Shown: one piece after another, positions 55,171 to 63,246 of the stretch
Layout: every line of letters begins with the position of its first letter
Position numbering within the stretch: position 1 is the first letter of the stretch
NCBI RefSeq assembly: GCF_006494775.1
Contig: NZ_CP041146.1
Location: 1,178,001-1,242,000, forward strand
Direction of reading: 5' to 3'
Length of the DNA: 64,000 bases
Source of the DNA: Nocardioides humi
GTDB taxonomy: Bacteria > Actinomycetota > Actinomycetes > Propionibacteriales > Nocardioidaceae
Notes under the pieces: generated by a model
What the model saw: the letters and a program-made list of their open reading frames with translations, nothing else
What the model was told of the DNA's origin: nothing
Databases searched by the model: none
Program-made: the position numbers and the translations under genes

Positions 55171-56415
55171 TCAGCGCGCCTCGCGCCCCGCTGCCTGCCG
55201 CCGCAGCTCGGCCTTGGCCAGCGCGTTCTTGTGGACCTCGTCGGGGCCGTCGGCGAAGCGCAGCGTGCGGATGCCGGCGTACATGTTGGCCAACGGGAAG
55301 TCCTGCGACAGACCACCCGCGCCATGCACCTGGATCGCCTTGTCCAGGATCCACTGCACGGTCTCAGGAGTGGCGATCTTGATCGCCTGGATCTCGGTGT
55401 GCGCGCCCTTGTTGCCGACGGTGTCCATCAGCCACGCGGTCTTGAGGACCAGCAGCCGCAGCTGCTCCAGCTTGACCCGCGACTCCGCGATCCACGTCCG
55501 CACCGTGCCCTGGTCCGCGATCGGACGCCCGAACGCGACCCGCGACTCCGCACGGGAGCACATCATCTCGATCGCCCGCTCCGCGATCCCGATCGAGCGC
55601 ATGCAGTGATGGATCCGCCCGGGGCCGAGGCGGGCCTGGGCGATCCCGAAGCCGCCGCCCTCCTCGCCGATCAGGTTCGACACCGGCACCCGGACGTCGG
55701 TGAACCGCAGCTCCGCGTGCCCGCCGTGCTCGTGGTCGTCGTACCCGTAGACCTCCATCCCCCGCAGCACCTCCAGGCCCGGGGTGTCGCGCGGGACCAG
55801 GACCATCGACTGCTGCCGATGCCGGTCCGCACCCGGGTCGGTCTTGCCCATCACGATGAAGATCCCGCAGTTCGGGTTCATCGCACCCGTGATCCACCAC
55901 TTGCGGCCGTTGAGGACGTACTCGTCGCCGTCGCGCACGATGGACAGCTCGATATTGGTGGCATCCGAGGACGCGACGTCGGGCTCGGTCATCGCGAACG
56001 CCGACCGGATCGACCCGTTCAGCAACGGCTCCAGCCACTGCTCCTTCTGCTCCGCGGTGCCGAACAGGTGCAGCACCTCCATGTTCCCGGTGTCCGGAGC
56101 CGCGCAGTTCATCGCCGGCGGCGCCAGATGGATCGAGCGGCCCGAGATCTCCGCGAGCGCGGCGTACTGCACGTTCGTCAGGCCCGCGCCCTCCACACCG
56201 GCGTGCTCCCCCGGCAGGAAGAGGTTCCACAGCCCCCGCTCGCGCGCGGCGGCCCGCAGCTCCCCCATGACCGGGGTGGAGTCCCACGCCCAGCGGTCCG
56301 GCAACGCCGCCAGCTGGTCGTGGAAGACCGGCTCGGCGGGGTACACGACCTCGTCCATGAACGCGAGCATCGTGGCCCGCAGCTCCTCGGTCCGAGCGTC
56401 GAATCCGAAGTCCAT
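55171..56415 (-). CDS. acyl-CoA dehydrogenase (ACAD10/11-like)
   Basis: A 414-residue acyl-CoA dehydrogenase. The family landmarks are 'FAMTEPDVASSDATNIELSI' (FAD/substrate segment), 'GRKWWITGAMNPNCGIFIVM', 'RSIGIAERAIEMMCSRAESR' and 'IQVHGAGGLSQDFPLANMYA' near the C-terminus. Its start overlaps the stop of the aminoglycoside-phosphotransferase-like gene (TGATG). The gene pair corresponds to the fused kinase-dehydrogenase proteins ACAD10/ACAD11 of animals and to neighbouring genes in bacteria, which degrade 4-hydroxyacyl-CoAs through a phosphorylated intermediate. It is the last gene of a three-gene operon. Confidence 0.92.
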   Translation of the reverse strand: MDFGFDARTEELRATMLAFMDEVVYPAEPVFHDQLAALPDRWAWDSTPVMGELRAAARERGLWNLFLPGEHAGVEGAGLTNVQYAALAEISGRSIHLAPPAMNCAAPDTGNMEVLHLFGTAEQKEQWLEPLLNGSIRSAFAMTEPDVASSDATNIELSIVRDGDEYVLNGRKWWITGAMNPNCGIFIVMGKTDPGADRHRQQSMVLVPRDTPGLEVLRGMEVYGYDDHEHGGHAELRFTDVRVPVSNLIGEEGGGFGIAQARLGPGRIHHCMRSIGIAERAIEMMCSRAESRVAFGRPIADQGTVRTWIAESRVKLEQLRLLVLKTAWLMDTVGNKGAHTEIQAIKIATPETVQWILDKAIQVHGAGGLSQDFPLANMYAGIRTLRFADGPDEVHKNALAKAELRRQAAGREAR

Positions 56416-57425
56416 CAGTTCTCCTCCATGGCAGTAAGGCCGGCGTCGAGCAGGGGGTGGATCGCCACGCCGATGTCGTCGAAGCCCTCGCCGACGGTCT
56501 GACCGGCGAGGAAGCGGTAGTGGATGCCCTCCAGGATCGCGGCGAGCTTGTACGCCGCCAGGCCGAGGTACCAGCCGAAGCCGGACAGGTCGCGGTCGCT
56601 CGCGGCGGCGTACCGCGCGACGATCTCGTCCTCGTCGAGGAAGCCGGGCGTCAGCGACGCGTCGGCGACGGCCTCGCCGATGGTCTCGGCGAGACGGTGG
56701 TAGGTGAGCATCAGGGCGAGGTCGGTGAGCGGGTCGCCGAGGGTCGCCATCTCCCAGTCCAGTACGGCGGTCGCCCGGTCCTGCTCGTCGACCAGCAGGT
56801 TGTCGAGGCGGTAGTCGCCGTGGACGATCCCCGTCGCCGAGTCGGCCGGGACCGATGCGGCCAGCCGGCGGTGCAGCTCCTCGGCGGCCGGCAGGTCGCG
56901 GGTGTGGGACGCCTCCAGCTGCTTGCGCCACCGCCCGACCTGGCGGCCGAGGAACCCATCGGGCCGGCCGAAGTCACCCAGCCCCGCCTCCTCCGGCGAG
57001 ACCGCGTGCAGCGCGGCGAGGACGTCGACCAGGCGCTCCGAGATCCCCCGGGTCCGCACCGGACCGAGCGGGGCCAGCTCGGCGGCCCGCCGGTACGGCG
57101 TACCCGCGCACCGCTCCATGACGTAGAACTCCGCCCCGATCACCTCAGGGTCGGAGCAGAACGCATAGGTCCGCGGCACCGGCACGCCTGTCCCCTGCAG
57201 CGCCGACATCACCCGGTACTCCCGACCCATGTCGTGGGCGGTGGCGAGCACGTGACCCAGTGGCGGTCGCCGCACGATCCACTCGGAAGAGCCGTCGGAG
57301 ACGACGAACGTGAGGTTCGACTTCCCGCCCGCGACCAGCGACGCCGACAGCGACGACCCCGCGTCGGGGACCGCCGAGGCCAGCCAGGCACCGAGCGCGT
57401 CGAGGTCGAGTCCCGGCGGGTTCAC
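56415..57425 (-). CDS. APH-family phosphotransferase, acyl-CoA-linked kinase type
   Basis: A 336-residue kinase-like protein. It shows 'LVAGGKSNLTFVVSDGSSEW' and 'WIVRRPPLGHVLATAHDMGR' near the N-terminus, the catalytic loop 'GIVHGDYRLDNLLVDEQ' (HxDxxxxN) near 215 and 'AVLDWEMATLGDPLTDLA' (metal-binding Asp) near 235. This set is typical of the APH branch found with acyl-CoA dehydrogenases (FadE36-like and ACAD10/11 kinase domain), not of antibiotic resistance enzymes. The GTG start overlaps the SDR stop (GTGA) and the end overlaps the dehydrogenase start. Predicted role: phosphorylation of a hydroxyacyl-CoA. Confidence 0.9.
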   Translation of the reverse strand: MNPPGLDLDALGAWLASAVPDAGSSLSASLVAGGKSNLTFVVSDGSSEWIVRRPPLGHVLATAHDMGREYRVMSALQGTGVPVPRTYAFCSDPEVIGAEFYVMERCAGTPYRRAAELAPLGPVRTRGISERLVDVLAALHAVSPEEAGLGDFGRPDGFLGRQVGRWRKQLEASHTRDLPAAEELHRRLAASVPADSATGIVHGDYRLDNLLVDEQDRATAVLDWEMATLGDPLTDLALMLTYHRLAETIGEAVADASLTPGFLDEDEIVARYAAASDRDLSGFGWYLGLAAYKLAAILEGIHYRFLAGQTVGEGFDDIGVAIHPLLDAGLTAMEEN

Positions 57426-58180
57426 TCGGTGCTCCCGGTGAGAGTCAGGCCGCCGTCGACGACGACCGCCTGCCCGGTCAGCCACGCGGCGTCGTCGGAG
57501 AGCAGGAAGGCCACGACGCTGCCGATGTCGTCGGGCTGGCCGAGCCGCTTGAGCGGGTACGCCGCGGCGACCTCGTCCTCGCGGCCCTCGTAGAGGGCGG
57601 TGGCGAACTTCGTCTTCACGACCGCCGGCGCGACCGCGTTGACGCGGATGCCGGGACCGAGCTCGAGGGCCAGGAGCTCGGTCATCGAGATGAGCATGGC
57701 CTTGCTGGCGCCGTACATGCCGATGCCGGGCGCCGGCCGCACCCCCGTGACCGAGGAGACGTTGACGACGGCGCCGCCGTGCTCCCCCATCCATGCGCCG
57801 TGGACCCGCTGGGTCCAGGCGAGGGCCGCGAGGACGTTGACGTCGACGATCTTGCGGGCGACGCCGAGGTCGAGGTCGATCATCGGGCCGTACGACGGGT
57901 TGATGCCGGTGTTGTTGACGAGCAGGTCGATGCTGCCGAAGGCCTCGATCGCCTGCCGCACCGCGTCGGCCTGGTGCTCCGGGTCGTCCGTCTTGCCCGC
58001 GACGCCGAGTGCGCGCTCCGGGCCGCCGAGCGCGGCCACGGCCTCGTCGAGCGCCTCCTTGCCGCGGCCCGTGACGACCACCCGGGCGCCCTCGGCGACC
58101 AGCCGCTCGGCGATCGCGAGGCCGATCCCCCGGCTCGCTCCGGTGACGATCGCCGTCTTGCCCTCGAACCTCGTGCTCAC
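57422..58180 (-). CDS. SDR-family oxidoreductase
   Basis: A 252-residue classical short-chain dehydrogenase: 'AIVTGASRGIGLAIAERL' (TGxxxGxG) at the N-terminus, 'LLVNNTGIN' (NNxG), the catalytic Ser in 'VVNVSSVTG', 'YGASK' (YxxxK) and 'VVVDGGLTL' at the end. It is the first gene of the SDR-APH-dehydrogenase operon. It would oxidise or reduce a hydroxy/keto group of the same pathway substrate. The operon faces a TetR gene with an inverted repeat in between. Confidence 0.93.
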   Translation of the reverse strand: MSTRFEGKTAIVTGASRGIGLAIAERLVAEGARVVVTGRGKEALDEAVAALGGPERALGVAGKTDDPEHQADAVRQAIEAFGSIDLLVNNTGINPSYGPMIDLDLGVARKIVDVNVLAALAWTQRVHGAWMGEHGGAVVNVSSVTGVRPAPGIGMYGASKAMLISMTELLALELGPGIRVNAVAPAVVKTKFATALYEGREDEVAAAYPLKRLGQPDDIGSVVAFLLSDDAAWLTGQAVVVDGGLTLTGSTE

Positions 58181-58209
58181 GTGCCTGCCTCGCTCCGATC
58201 GGTGAGTTA

Positions 58210-58225
58210 CTAAGCGCTTGCTTAG
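58210..58225. promoter_or_regulatory. inverted-repeat operator between SDR operon and TetR gene
   Basis: CTAAGCGCTTGCTTAG is a perfect inverted repeat (CTAAGC-GCTT-GCTTAG) 29 bases upstream of the SDR start and 66 bases before the TetR ATG. A partly overlapping TTAGCGCGCTAG follows it. TetR-family repressors of fatty-acid or steroid genes in actinobacteria bind elements of this kind (CTAAGCNNNNGCTTAG type). The local AT content is higher than around it. Confidence 0.7.
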
Positions 58226-58291
58226 CGCGCTAGCCTCTACTGTGCACGCGAGCGCCCCGCTCCGTCAAGAACCAGCCGAGGAGGTACGCCG

Positions 58292-58879
58292 ATGACCGGC
58301 CCGTCCCGCGCCGAGGCGACCCGTGCCCGGCTGCTCGAGGCGGCCGTCACGGCGTTCTCCGAGAAGGGCTTCCACGGCACGACGACGCGCGACATCGCCG
58401 GCGCCGCGGGGATGAGCCCGGCCGCGGTCTACGTGCACCACCGCTCGAAGGAGGAGCTGCTCTTCCTCATCTCCCGCGCGGGCCACCAGGAGGCGCTGGA
58501 CGTCGTCCGCACGGCGCGCGCGTCCTCGTCCGACCCGGTCGAGCAGGCGGCCGCCGTGGGCCGGGCCTTCGCGGAGTTCCACGCCCACCACCACACGGTC
58601 GCGCGGATCCTCAACTACGAGCTGGCCGCCCTCAGCGACGAGCACCGCGCCGAGATCGACGAGCTGCGCACCGGCATCGACCGCGAGCTGCGCGACCTCG
58701 TGCGCGACGGCGTCGCCTCCGGCGCCTTCGACATCCCCGACCCGGCCCTGGCCGCGACCGCGCTCGCCTCGATGGGCGTCGACATCGCCCGCTGGTACCG
58801 CGAGGACGGCGAGTGGTCCCCCACCCAGATCGGCGACTACTACGCCGACCTGGCGCTGCGCCTGGTCGGCGCCCGCTGA
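58292..58879 (+). CDS. TetR-family regulator of the SDR-APH-dehydrogenase operon
   Basis: A 195-residue TetR regulator. The helix-turn-helix is 'HGTTTRDIAGAAGMSPAAVY' with 'YVHHRSKEELLFLI', as in KstR2-like regulators that respond to acyl-CoA. The ligand domain covers residues 60-195. GAGGAGG precedes the ATG by about nine bases. It is divergent from the three-gene operon, and the palindrome at 58210 lies between them, so it probably represses the operon and itself until an acyl-CoA intermediate binds. Confidence 0.92.
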   Translation: MTGPSRAEATRARLLEAAVTAFSEKGFHGTTTRDIAGAAGMSPAAVYVHHRSKEELLFLISRAGHQEALDVVRTARASSSDPVEQAAAVGRAFAEFHAHHHTVARILNYELAALSDEHRAEIDELRTGIDRELRDLVRDGVASGAFDIPDPALAATALASMGVDIARWYREDGEWSPTQIGDYYADLALRLVGAR

Positions 58880-58900
58880 ACGGCGGGAGCGTCGGTCGTT

Positions 58901-58914
58901 CGGTCAGCTGACCG
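58901..58914. promoter_or_regulatory. 14-base palindrome upstream of second TetR gene
   Basis: CGGTCAGCTGACCG is a perfect palindrome 65 bases before the start of the second TetR gene and shortly after the stop of the first. It may be an operator for autoregulation of the second gene or a weak transcription stop for the first. Confidence 0.35.
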
Positions 58915-58956
58915 GCTCCCGGTCGGCACGACGACGGGCTGTGGCAGGATCCCGAT

Positions 58957-58968
58957 CAGTCGACCGAG
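58957..58968. promoter_or_regulatory. 12-base motif shared with the amine-oxidase promoter, copy 1
   Basis: CAGTCGACCGAG lies 11 bases upstream of the TetR start at 58979 and contains GTCGAC. The exact reverse complement is found at 59616-59627, in front of the amine-oxidase gene. A shared operator for the TetR protein is likely. Confidence 0.45.
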
Positions 58969-58978
58969 AGGGAGCCCC

Positions 58979-59587
58979 ATGGCGTACGTCGAAGCCTCCG
59001 TCCGGCGCCGGCAGCTGGTGGCCGCGGCCCGGAGCGCCCTCGCCCGGGAGGGTGTGGCGCGGACCTCGCTGCGCGCGGTGGCCGCGGAGGCGGGCGTGCC
59101 GCTCGGCACGATGCAGTACGTCTTCCCGTCCAAGAAGGAGCTGCTCCGCGCCGTGATCGAGGACGTCGTCGACGAGATCGCCGACGTGCTCGAGAAGGCG
59201 ACGGAGACCGACCGCGGACTCGAGCACGCCATCCGCCGAGGACTCGCCGCCTTCTGGAAGGAGCTCGTCAGCGGTCGCACGAACCTGCAGGTGATGCAGT
59301 ACGAGCTGACCATGTACGCCCTGCGCACGCCCGGCCAGGAGGAGCTCGCGCGCTGGCAGTACGAGCGGTACGCCGAGGTCGTGGCCGCGTGGTGCCAGCA
59401 GGCCGCGACGCACGCCGGCGAGACCTGCGCGGTCCCGTTCGCCCGACTGGCTCGGGTGATCGTCGCCAGCATCGACGGCCTGATCCTGCAGCACGTCTGC
59501 AACCCGAGCCCCACCCGCGCACGGGGCGACCTCGACGCGGTCGCGGACATGGTGGTCGCGCTGGCCGCCATCGCACCAGCCGCCTGA
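58979..59587 (+). CDS. TetR-family regulator, probably of the amine-oxidase gene
   Basis: A 202-residue TetR regulator. The helix-turn-helix reads 'RTSLRAVAAEAGVPLGTMQY' followed by 'YVFPSKKELLRAVIEDV'. The ligand domain (residues 65-200) has a 'GRTNLQVMQYELTMYALR' helix seen in TetR proteins related to BetI/polyamine-type regulators. GAGGGAG lies seven bases before the ATG. It precedes the flavin amine-oxidase gene in the same direction with 159 bases between, and both upstream regions hold the same 12-base motif. Confidence 0.9.
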   Translation: MAYVEASVRRRQLVAAARSALAREGVARTSLRAVAAEAGVPLGTMQYVFPSKKELLRAVIEDVVDEIADVLEKATETDRGLEHAIRRGLAAFWKELVSGRTNLQVMQYELTMYALRTPGQEELARWQYERYAEVVAAWCQQAATHAGETCAVPFARLARVIVASIDGLILQHVCNPSPTRARGDLDAVADMVVALAAIAPAA

Positions 59588-59615
59588 TCCCGGCTCGAGC
59601 GCCTCCGCGACCGCA

Positions 59616-59627
59616 CTCGGTCGACTG
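59616..59627. promoter_or_regulatory. 12-base motif shared with the TetR promoter, copy 2
   Basis: CTCGGTCGACTG is the exact reverse complement of the motif at 58957-58968. It lies in the 159-base gap before the amine-oxidase gene. This supports regulation of the oxidase by the adjacent TetR protein. Confidence 0.45.
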
Positions 59628-59746
59628 TACGAATTCCGCCGACGGGGGTTGCGCATCCCGTCCGTCGCGACCTACTGTCGGTGATCTCAGTCATACGACC
59701 GACTTTCTCGATGGAGACGGACAAGGAGACAGACGTGGAGGCGGAC

Positions 59747-61117
59747 ATGAGCGAGGTCGACGTCGTCGTGGTGGGTGCCGGTCTCGCCGGCCTGAGCGCG
59801 GCCCGCACGCTGGTGGCGGCCGGGCGAAGCGTCACCGTGCTGGAGGCGCGCGAGCGGGTGGGCGGCCGGACCGAGGGCGGCACACTCGAAGGCGCTCCGG
59901 TCGAGCTCGGCGGCACCTGGCTCGGCGAGGGCCACACCCGGATGTACGAGCTCGTCGCCGAGCTCGGCCTGGAGACCTTCCCGACCTGGAACGACGCCGG
60001 CAGCCTGCTCCTCGAGCTCGGCGGCCGGCAGTCCCGGCTGTCGCCGACGAAGGGCGCGACCCCGCGGCTCAACCCGATCGCGCTCGCGGACCTCGCCCAG
60101 GGCCTGGCCCGGTACGGCAGGCTCGCCCGCAGCGTCGACCCGGCCCGGCCGTGGGCGCACCCCCGGGCGGAGGTCCTCGACGGCCAGACCTACGAGTCCT
60201 GGGTACGCCGCAACCTCCGCACCCCCGCCGGCCGCTCGTACTTCCGAGTGCTGGCCGAGGCGCTCTACTCCGCCGACCCCTCGGACCTCTCCCTGCTGCA
60301 CACGCTCTTCTACACGGCCAGCAACGGCGACCTCGAGACCCTGGCCTCCACCGACCGCGGCGCCCAGAAGGACCGGGTCGTCGGCGGCTCCGTACTGGTC
60401 GCCCAACGCCTCGCCGAGGGCCTCGATGTGCGCCTCGCCTCGCCGGTCGCGCGGATCGCCCAGGACGACCGGGGCGTCACGGTCCTGACCCGCGGCGGCG
60501 AGGCGCTCACCGCCCGGCACGTCGTGGTGGCCGTCCCGCCGACCCTGGCCGGCCGGCTGGACTACGACCCGCTGCTCCCGCCGTGGCGCGACCAGCTCAC
60601 CCAGCGCGTCCCGGCCGGGACGGTGGCCAAGTGCTTCGCCGCCTACCCCACGCCGTTCTGGCGCGAGCAGGGCCTCAACGGGCAGGCGATCTCCGACCGC
60701 GGCCCGGTCAAGGTCACCTTCGACGTCTCCCCGCCCGACGCCGGGGTCGGCATCCTCCTCGGCTTCGTCGAGGGCGGCGAGGCGCGGCGCTGGCAGCGGC
60801 TGCCCGAGGCCGAGCGGCGGCGCGGCGTGCTCGACTGCTTCGCCCGCTACTTCGGCGCCGCGGCGGCCCACCCGACGTCGTACGTCGAGAAGGACTGGAG
60901 CGCCGAGGAGTTCACCCGCGGCTGCTACGGCGCCCACTTCGCACCCGGCACCTGGACCAGCTACGGTCCCGCGCTGCGCGAGCCCGTCGGCCGGATCCAC
61001 TGGGCGGGCGCGGAGTACGCCGTGGAGTGGAACGGCTACATGGAGGGCGCGGTCCGCTCCGGGTGCACGACCGCCGAGGCGATCCTCAGCGGGCGACGCG
61101 GATCAGCTTCTTGTTGA
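59747..61117 (+). CDS. flavin-containing monoamine oxidase-family protein
   Basis: A 456-residue flavoprotein. The FAD motif 'VVVVGAGLAGLSAARTLVAA' begins at residue 5, followed by 'LEARERVGGRTEGGTLEG' and 'ELGGTWLGEGHTRMYELVAE', all typical of the MAO/polyamine-oxidase family; the C-terminal FAD segment is 'GRIHWAGAEYAVEWNGYMEG' near 425. It would oxidise a primary or secondary amine to an aldehyde with hydrogen peroxide. The ATG at 59747 has GGAGG seven bases upstream; an earlier ATG at 59711 is possible. The gene overlaps the convergent aldehyde dehydrogenase gene by 32 bases. Confidence 0.92.
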   Translation: MSEVDVVVVGAGLAGLSAARTLVAAGRSVTVLEARERVGGRTEGGTLEGAPVELGGTWLGEGHTRMYELVAELGLETFPTWNDAGSLLLELGGRQSRLSPTKGATPRLNPIALADLAQGLARYGRLARSVDPARPWAHPRAEVLDGQTYESWVRRNLRTPAGRSYFRVLAEALYSADPSDLSLLHTLFYTASNGDLETLASTDRGAQKDRVVGGSVLVAQRLAEGLDVRLASPVARIAQDDRGVTVLTRGGEALTARHVVVAVPPTLAGRLDYDPLLPPWRDQLTQRVPAGTVAKCFAAYPTPFWREQGLNGQAISDRGPVKVTFDVSPPDAGVGILLGFVEGGEARRWQRLPEAERRRGVLDCFARYFGAAAAHPTSYVEKDWSAEEFTRGCYGAHFAPGTWTSYGPALREPVGRIHWAGAEYAVEWNGYMEGAVRSGCTTAEAILSGRRGSASC

Positions 61118-62429
61118 CGAACTCGTCCATGCCGAGCCGGCCGAGCTCGCGACCGAAGCCGGAGCGCTTCACGCCGCCGAAGGGCAGCTCGACCGCCTCG
61201 AGGCCGACGCCGTTGACGAAGACCATGCCGGTCTCCAGGGCGTCGGCGACCCGCTCGGCCTGGGCCGGGTCGGTGGTGAAGACGTAGGAGCCGAGGCCGT
61301 AGGGGGTGTCGTTGGCGATCCGGACGGCGTCGTCCTCGTCGGCGGCGCGGAAGACCATGGCGACGGGGCCGAACAGCTCCTGGCGGTACGCCGGGCTGTC
61401 GGCCGTGACGCCGGTGAGCACGCCGGCCGGGAAGAAGGCGCCCTCCCGCTCCCCCGTGCTCGCCAGCGAGGCGCCGGCGGCGACGGCCTCGTCGACCTGC
61501 CGGGCCAGGCCCTCGGCGGCGGCGACCGACGACAGCGGCGCGAGATCGCCCGCGGCGAGCACCCGCTCGGTGAAGCGGGAGACGAAGTCGTCGTACAGCT
61601 CATCGACGACCACGAACCTCTTGCCGGCGTTGCAGGCCTGGCCGGTGTTGGACAGGCGGGCCTCGGCGGCCGCGTCCACGGTGGCATCGAGGTCGTCGGT
61701 GGCGAGCAGCACGAACGGGTCGGAGCCGCCGAGCTCGAGCACGCACTTCTTCAGGTTGCGGCCGGCGATCTCCGCGACGGCCGCGCCGGCACGCTCCGAG
61801 CCGGTCAGCGAGACCCCCTGGATCCGCGGGTCGGCGATCACGTCCGCGATCTGCTCGTTCGTCGCGTAGACGTTGACATAGGCGCCCGGCGGGAGGCCGG
61901 CGTCGGCGAGGATCGCGGCCTGCAGTGCGGCCGAGCGCGGGCACTGCGGCGCGTGCTTGAGCACGATCGTGTTGCCCGTGGCGAGGTTCGGCGCGGCGAA
62001 CCGGGCCACCTGGTAGACGGGGTAGTTCCACGGCATGATCCCGAGCAGCGGGCCGACCGGGCCGCGGCGTACGACGGCGCGGCCGGAGCCGCCCAGCAGC
62101 TCGATCTCCTCGTCGGCCAGGAACGCGGCGGCGCGCTCGGCGTAGAAGTCGTAGATGGCCGCGGAGAAGAGCACCTCGCCCTCGGCCGCGGCCGGCGCCT
62201 TGCCCATCTCGACGTGGATCGCCTCGGCCAGCTCGGCGGCGCGCTCGCGGTGCAGCTCGGCGACCCGGGACAGCAGGGCGGCCCGCTCGGCGACGGTCGA
62301 GGTCCGCCCCCACGAGGCGTAGGCCGCCGCGGCGGCGTCGACCGCGGCCGCGACCTCGGCGTCGGTGGCGGTGGGGAAGGTCTCGACCAGGTCCCCGGTC
62401 GCGGGGTTGCGGACGGCGTACTCGGTCAT
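61086..62429 (-). CDS. NAD(P)-dependent aldehyde dehydrogenase (succinate-semialdehyde type)
   Basis: A 447-residue aldehyde dehydrogenase. Motifs: 'GIMPWNYPVYQVARFAAPNL' (cofactor fold, Asn), 'VSLTGSERAG', the general-base Glu in 'KKCVLELGGSDPFVLL' near residue 231, the catalytic Cys in 'SNTGQACNAGKRFVV' near 264 and 'ELFGPVAMVF' near the end. The sequence fits the succinate-semialdehyde/aldehyde GabD branch. Its ATG overlaps the SDR stop (ATGA). It would oxidise the aldehyde formed by the amine oxidase to an acid. Confidence 0.93.
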   Translation of the reverse strand: MTEYAVRNPATGDLVETFPTATDAEVAAAVDAAAAAYASWGRTSTVAERAALLSRVAELHRERAAELAEAIHVEMGKAPAAAEGEVLFSAAIYDFYAERAAAFLADEEIELLGGSGRAVVRRGPVGPLLGIMPWNYPVYQVARFAAPNLATGNTIVLKHAPQCPRSAALQAAILADAGLPPGAYVNVYATNEQIADVIADPRIQGVSLTGSERAGAAVAEIAGRNLKKCVLELGGSDPFVLLATDDLDATVDAAAEARLSNTGQACNAGKRFVVVDELYDDFVSRFTERVLAAGDLAPLSSVAAAEGLARQVDEAVAAGASLASTGEREGAFFPAGVLTGVTADSPAYRQELFGPVAMVFRAADEDDAVRIANDTPYGLGSYVFTTDPAQAERVADALETGMVFVNGVGLEAVELPFGGVKRSGFGRELGRLGMDEFVNKKLIRVAR

Positions 62430-63246
62430 CGGAACTCCTCGGAGAGGTCGACGGACACGCGGGGATCGAGGGCGAGGGTGCCGGGGTCGACGATGCAGGA
62501 GCCGCCGTCGACGGGGAGCACCACCCCGTTGACGTACGACGCCGCGTCGGACAGCAGCCAGCCGACCGTCGTGGCGATCTCGTCGGGCCGGGCCGCGCGC
62601 CGCTGCGGGACGACGGCGGTGGCGAGGCGGTAGGCGTCGGCGGTGGAGAGCCCGCGCTCGGCGCCGAGCTCGGCCATCTCCATGTCGCCCATCTCGGTGG
62701 CGGTCCAACCGGGGCAGATCGCGTTGGCGCGCAGGCCGTCGCGGCCGTGGTCGACGGCGAGCGACTGGGTGAGCAGCAGGAGACCGGCCTTGCTGGCGGA
62801 GTAGGCGGCCATGCCGTCGCTGGCGCGCAGGGCGGCGACCGACGACACGGCGACGACGGCGCCGCGCGCGGCGAGCAGGTGTGGGAGCGCGGCCCGGACG
62901 AGCAGGAAGGGCGAGGTGAGGTTGACCCGCAGCGTCTCGTCCCACTGCTCGGGGTGACCTCGTCGACCCGGCCGACGTGGATGATGCCGTGGTTGAGGAC
63001 CAGCCCGTCGAGGCGGCCGAAGGCCTGGACCGTCTCGTCCACGACCCGGGCGACCCCGGACGGCTCGCTGACGTCGGCGACCACCACGTGTGCGCCGGTC
63101 TCCTCGGCGACGGTGCGCAGCGGCGCCTCCCGGCGACCGCAGATGACGACCCGGTCGCCGGCCGCGGCGAGCTGCCGGGCGACCGCGGCGCCGATGCCGG
63201 TGCCGCCGCCGGTGACGAGGACGACCTTCCCCGTGGCGCCGGCCAT
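62426..63246 (-). CDS. SDR-family oxidoreductase (apparent frameshift at 62951-62954)
   Basis: About 273 residues once joined. The N-terminal part has 'VVLVTGGGTGIGAAVARQLA' (TGxxxGxG) and 'LDGLVLNHGIIHVGRVDEVT'; the C-terminal part, in another frame, has 'QWDETLRVNLTSPFLLVRAA', the catalytic Ser in 'VVAVSSVAALR', 'YSASKAGLL' (YxxxK) and 'VLPVDGGSCI'. One base added in the G4 run at 62951-62954 (minus-strand C4 in 'VTPEQWDE') restores a normal classical SDR. Start and stop overlap both neighbours (TGATG and ATGA), so it lies within the operon. Confidence 0.88.

Noticed and set aside
56415..57425. Aminoglycoside resistance gene, because of the APH fold.
   Set aside because: Context with an overlapping acyl-CoA dehydrogenase and SDR, and the sequence type, indicate the acyl-CoA-linked APH branch rather than antibiotic resistance.
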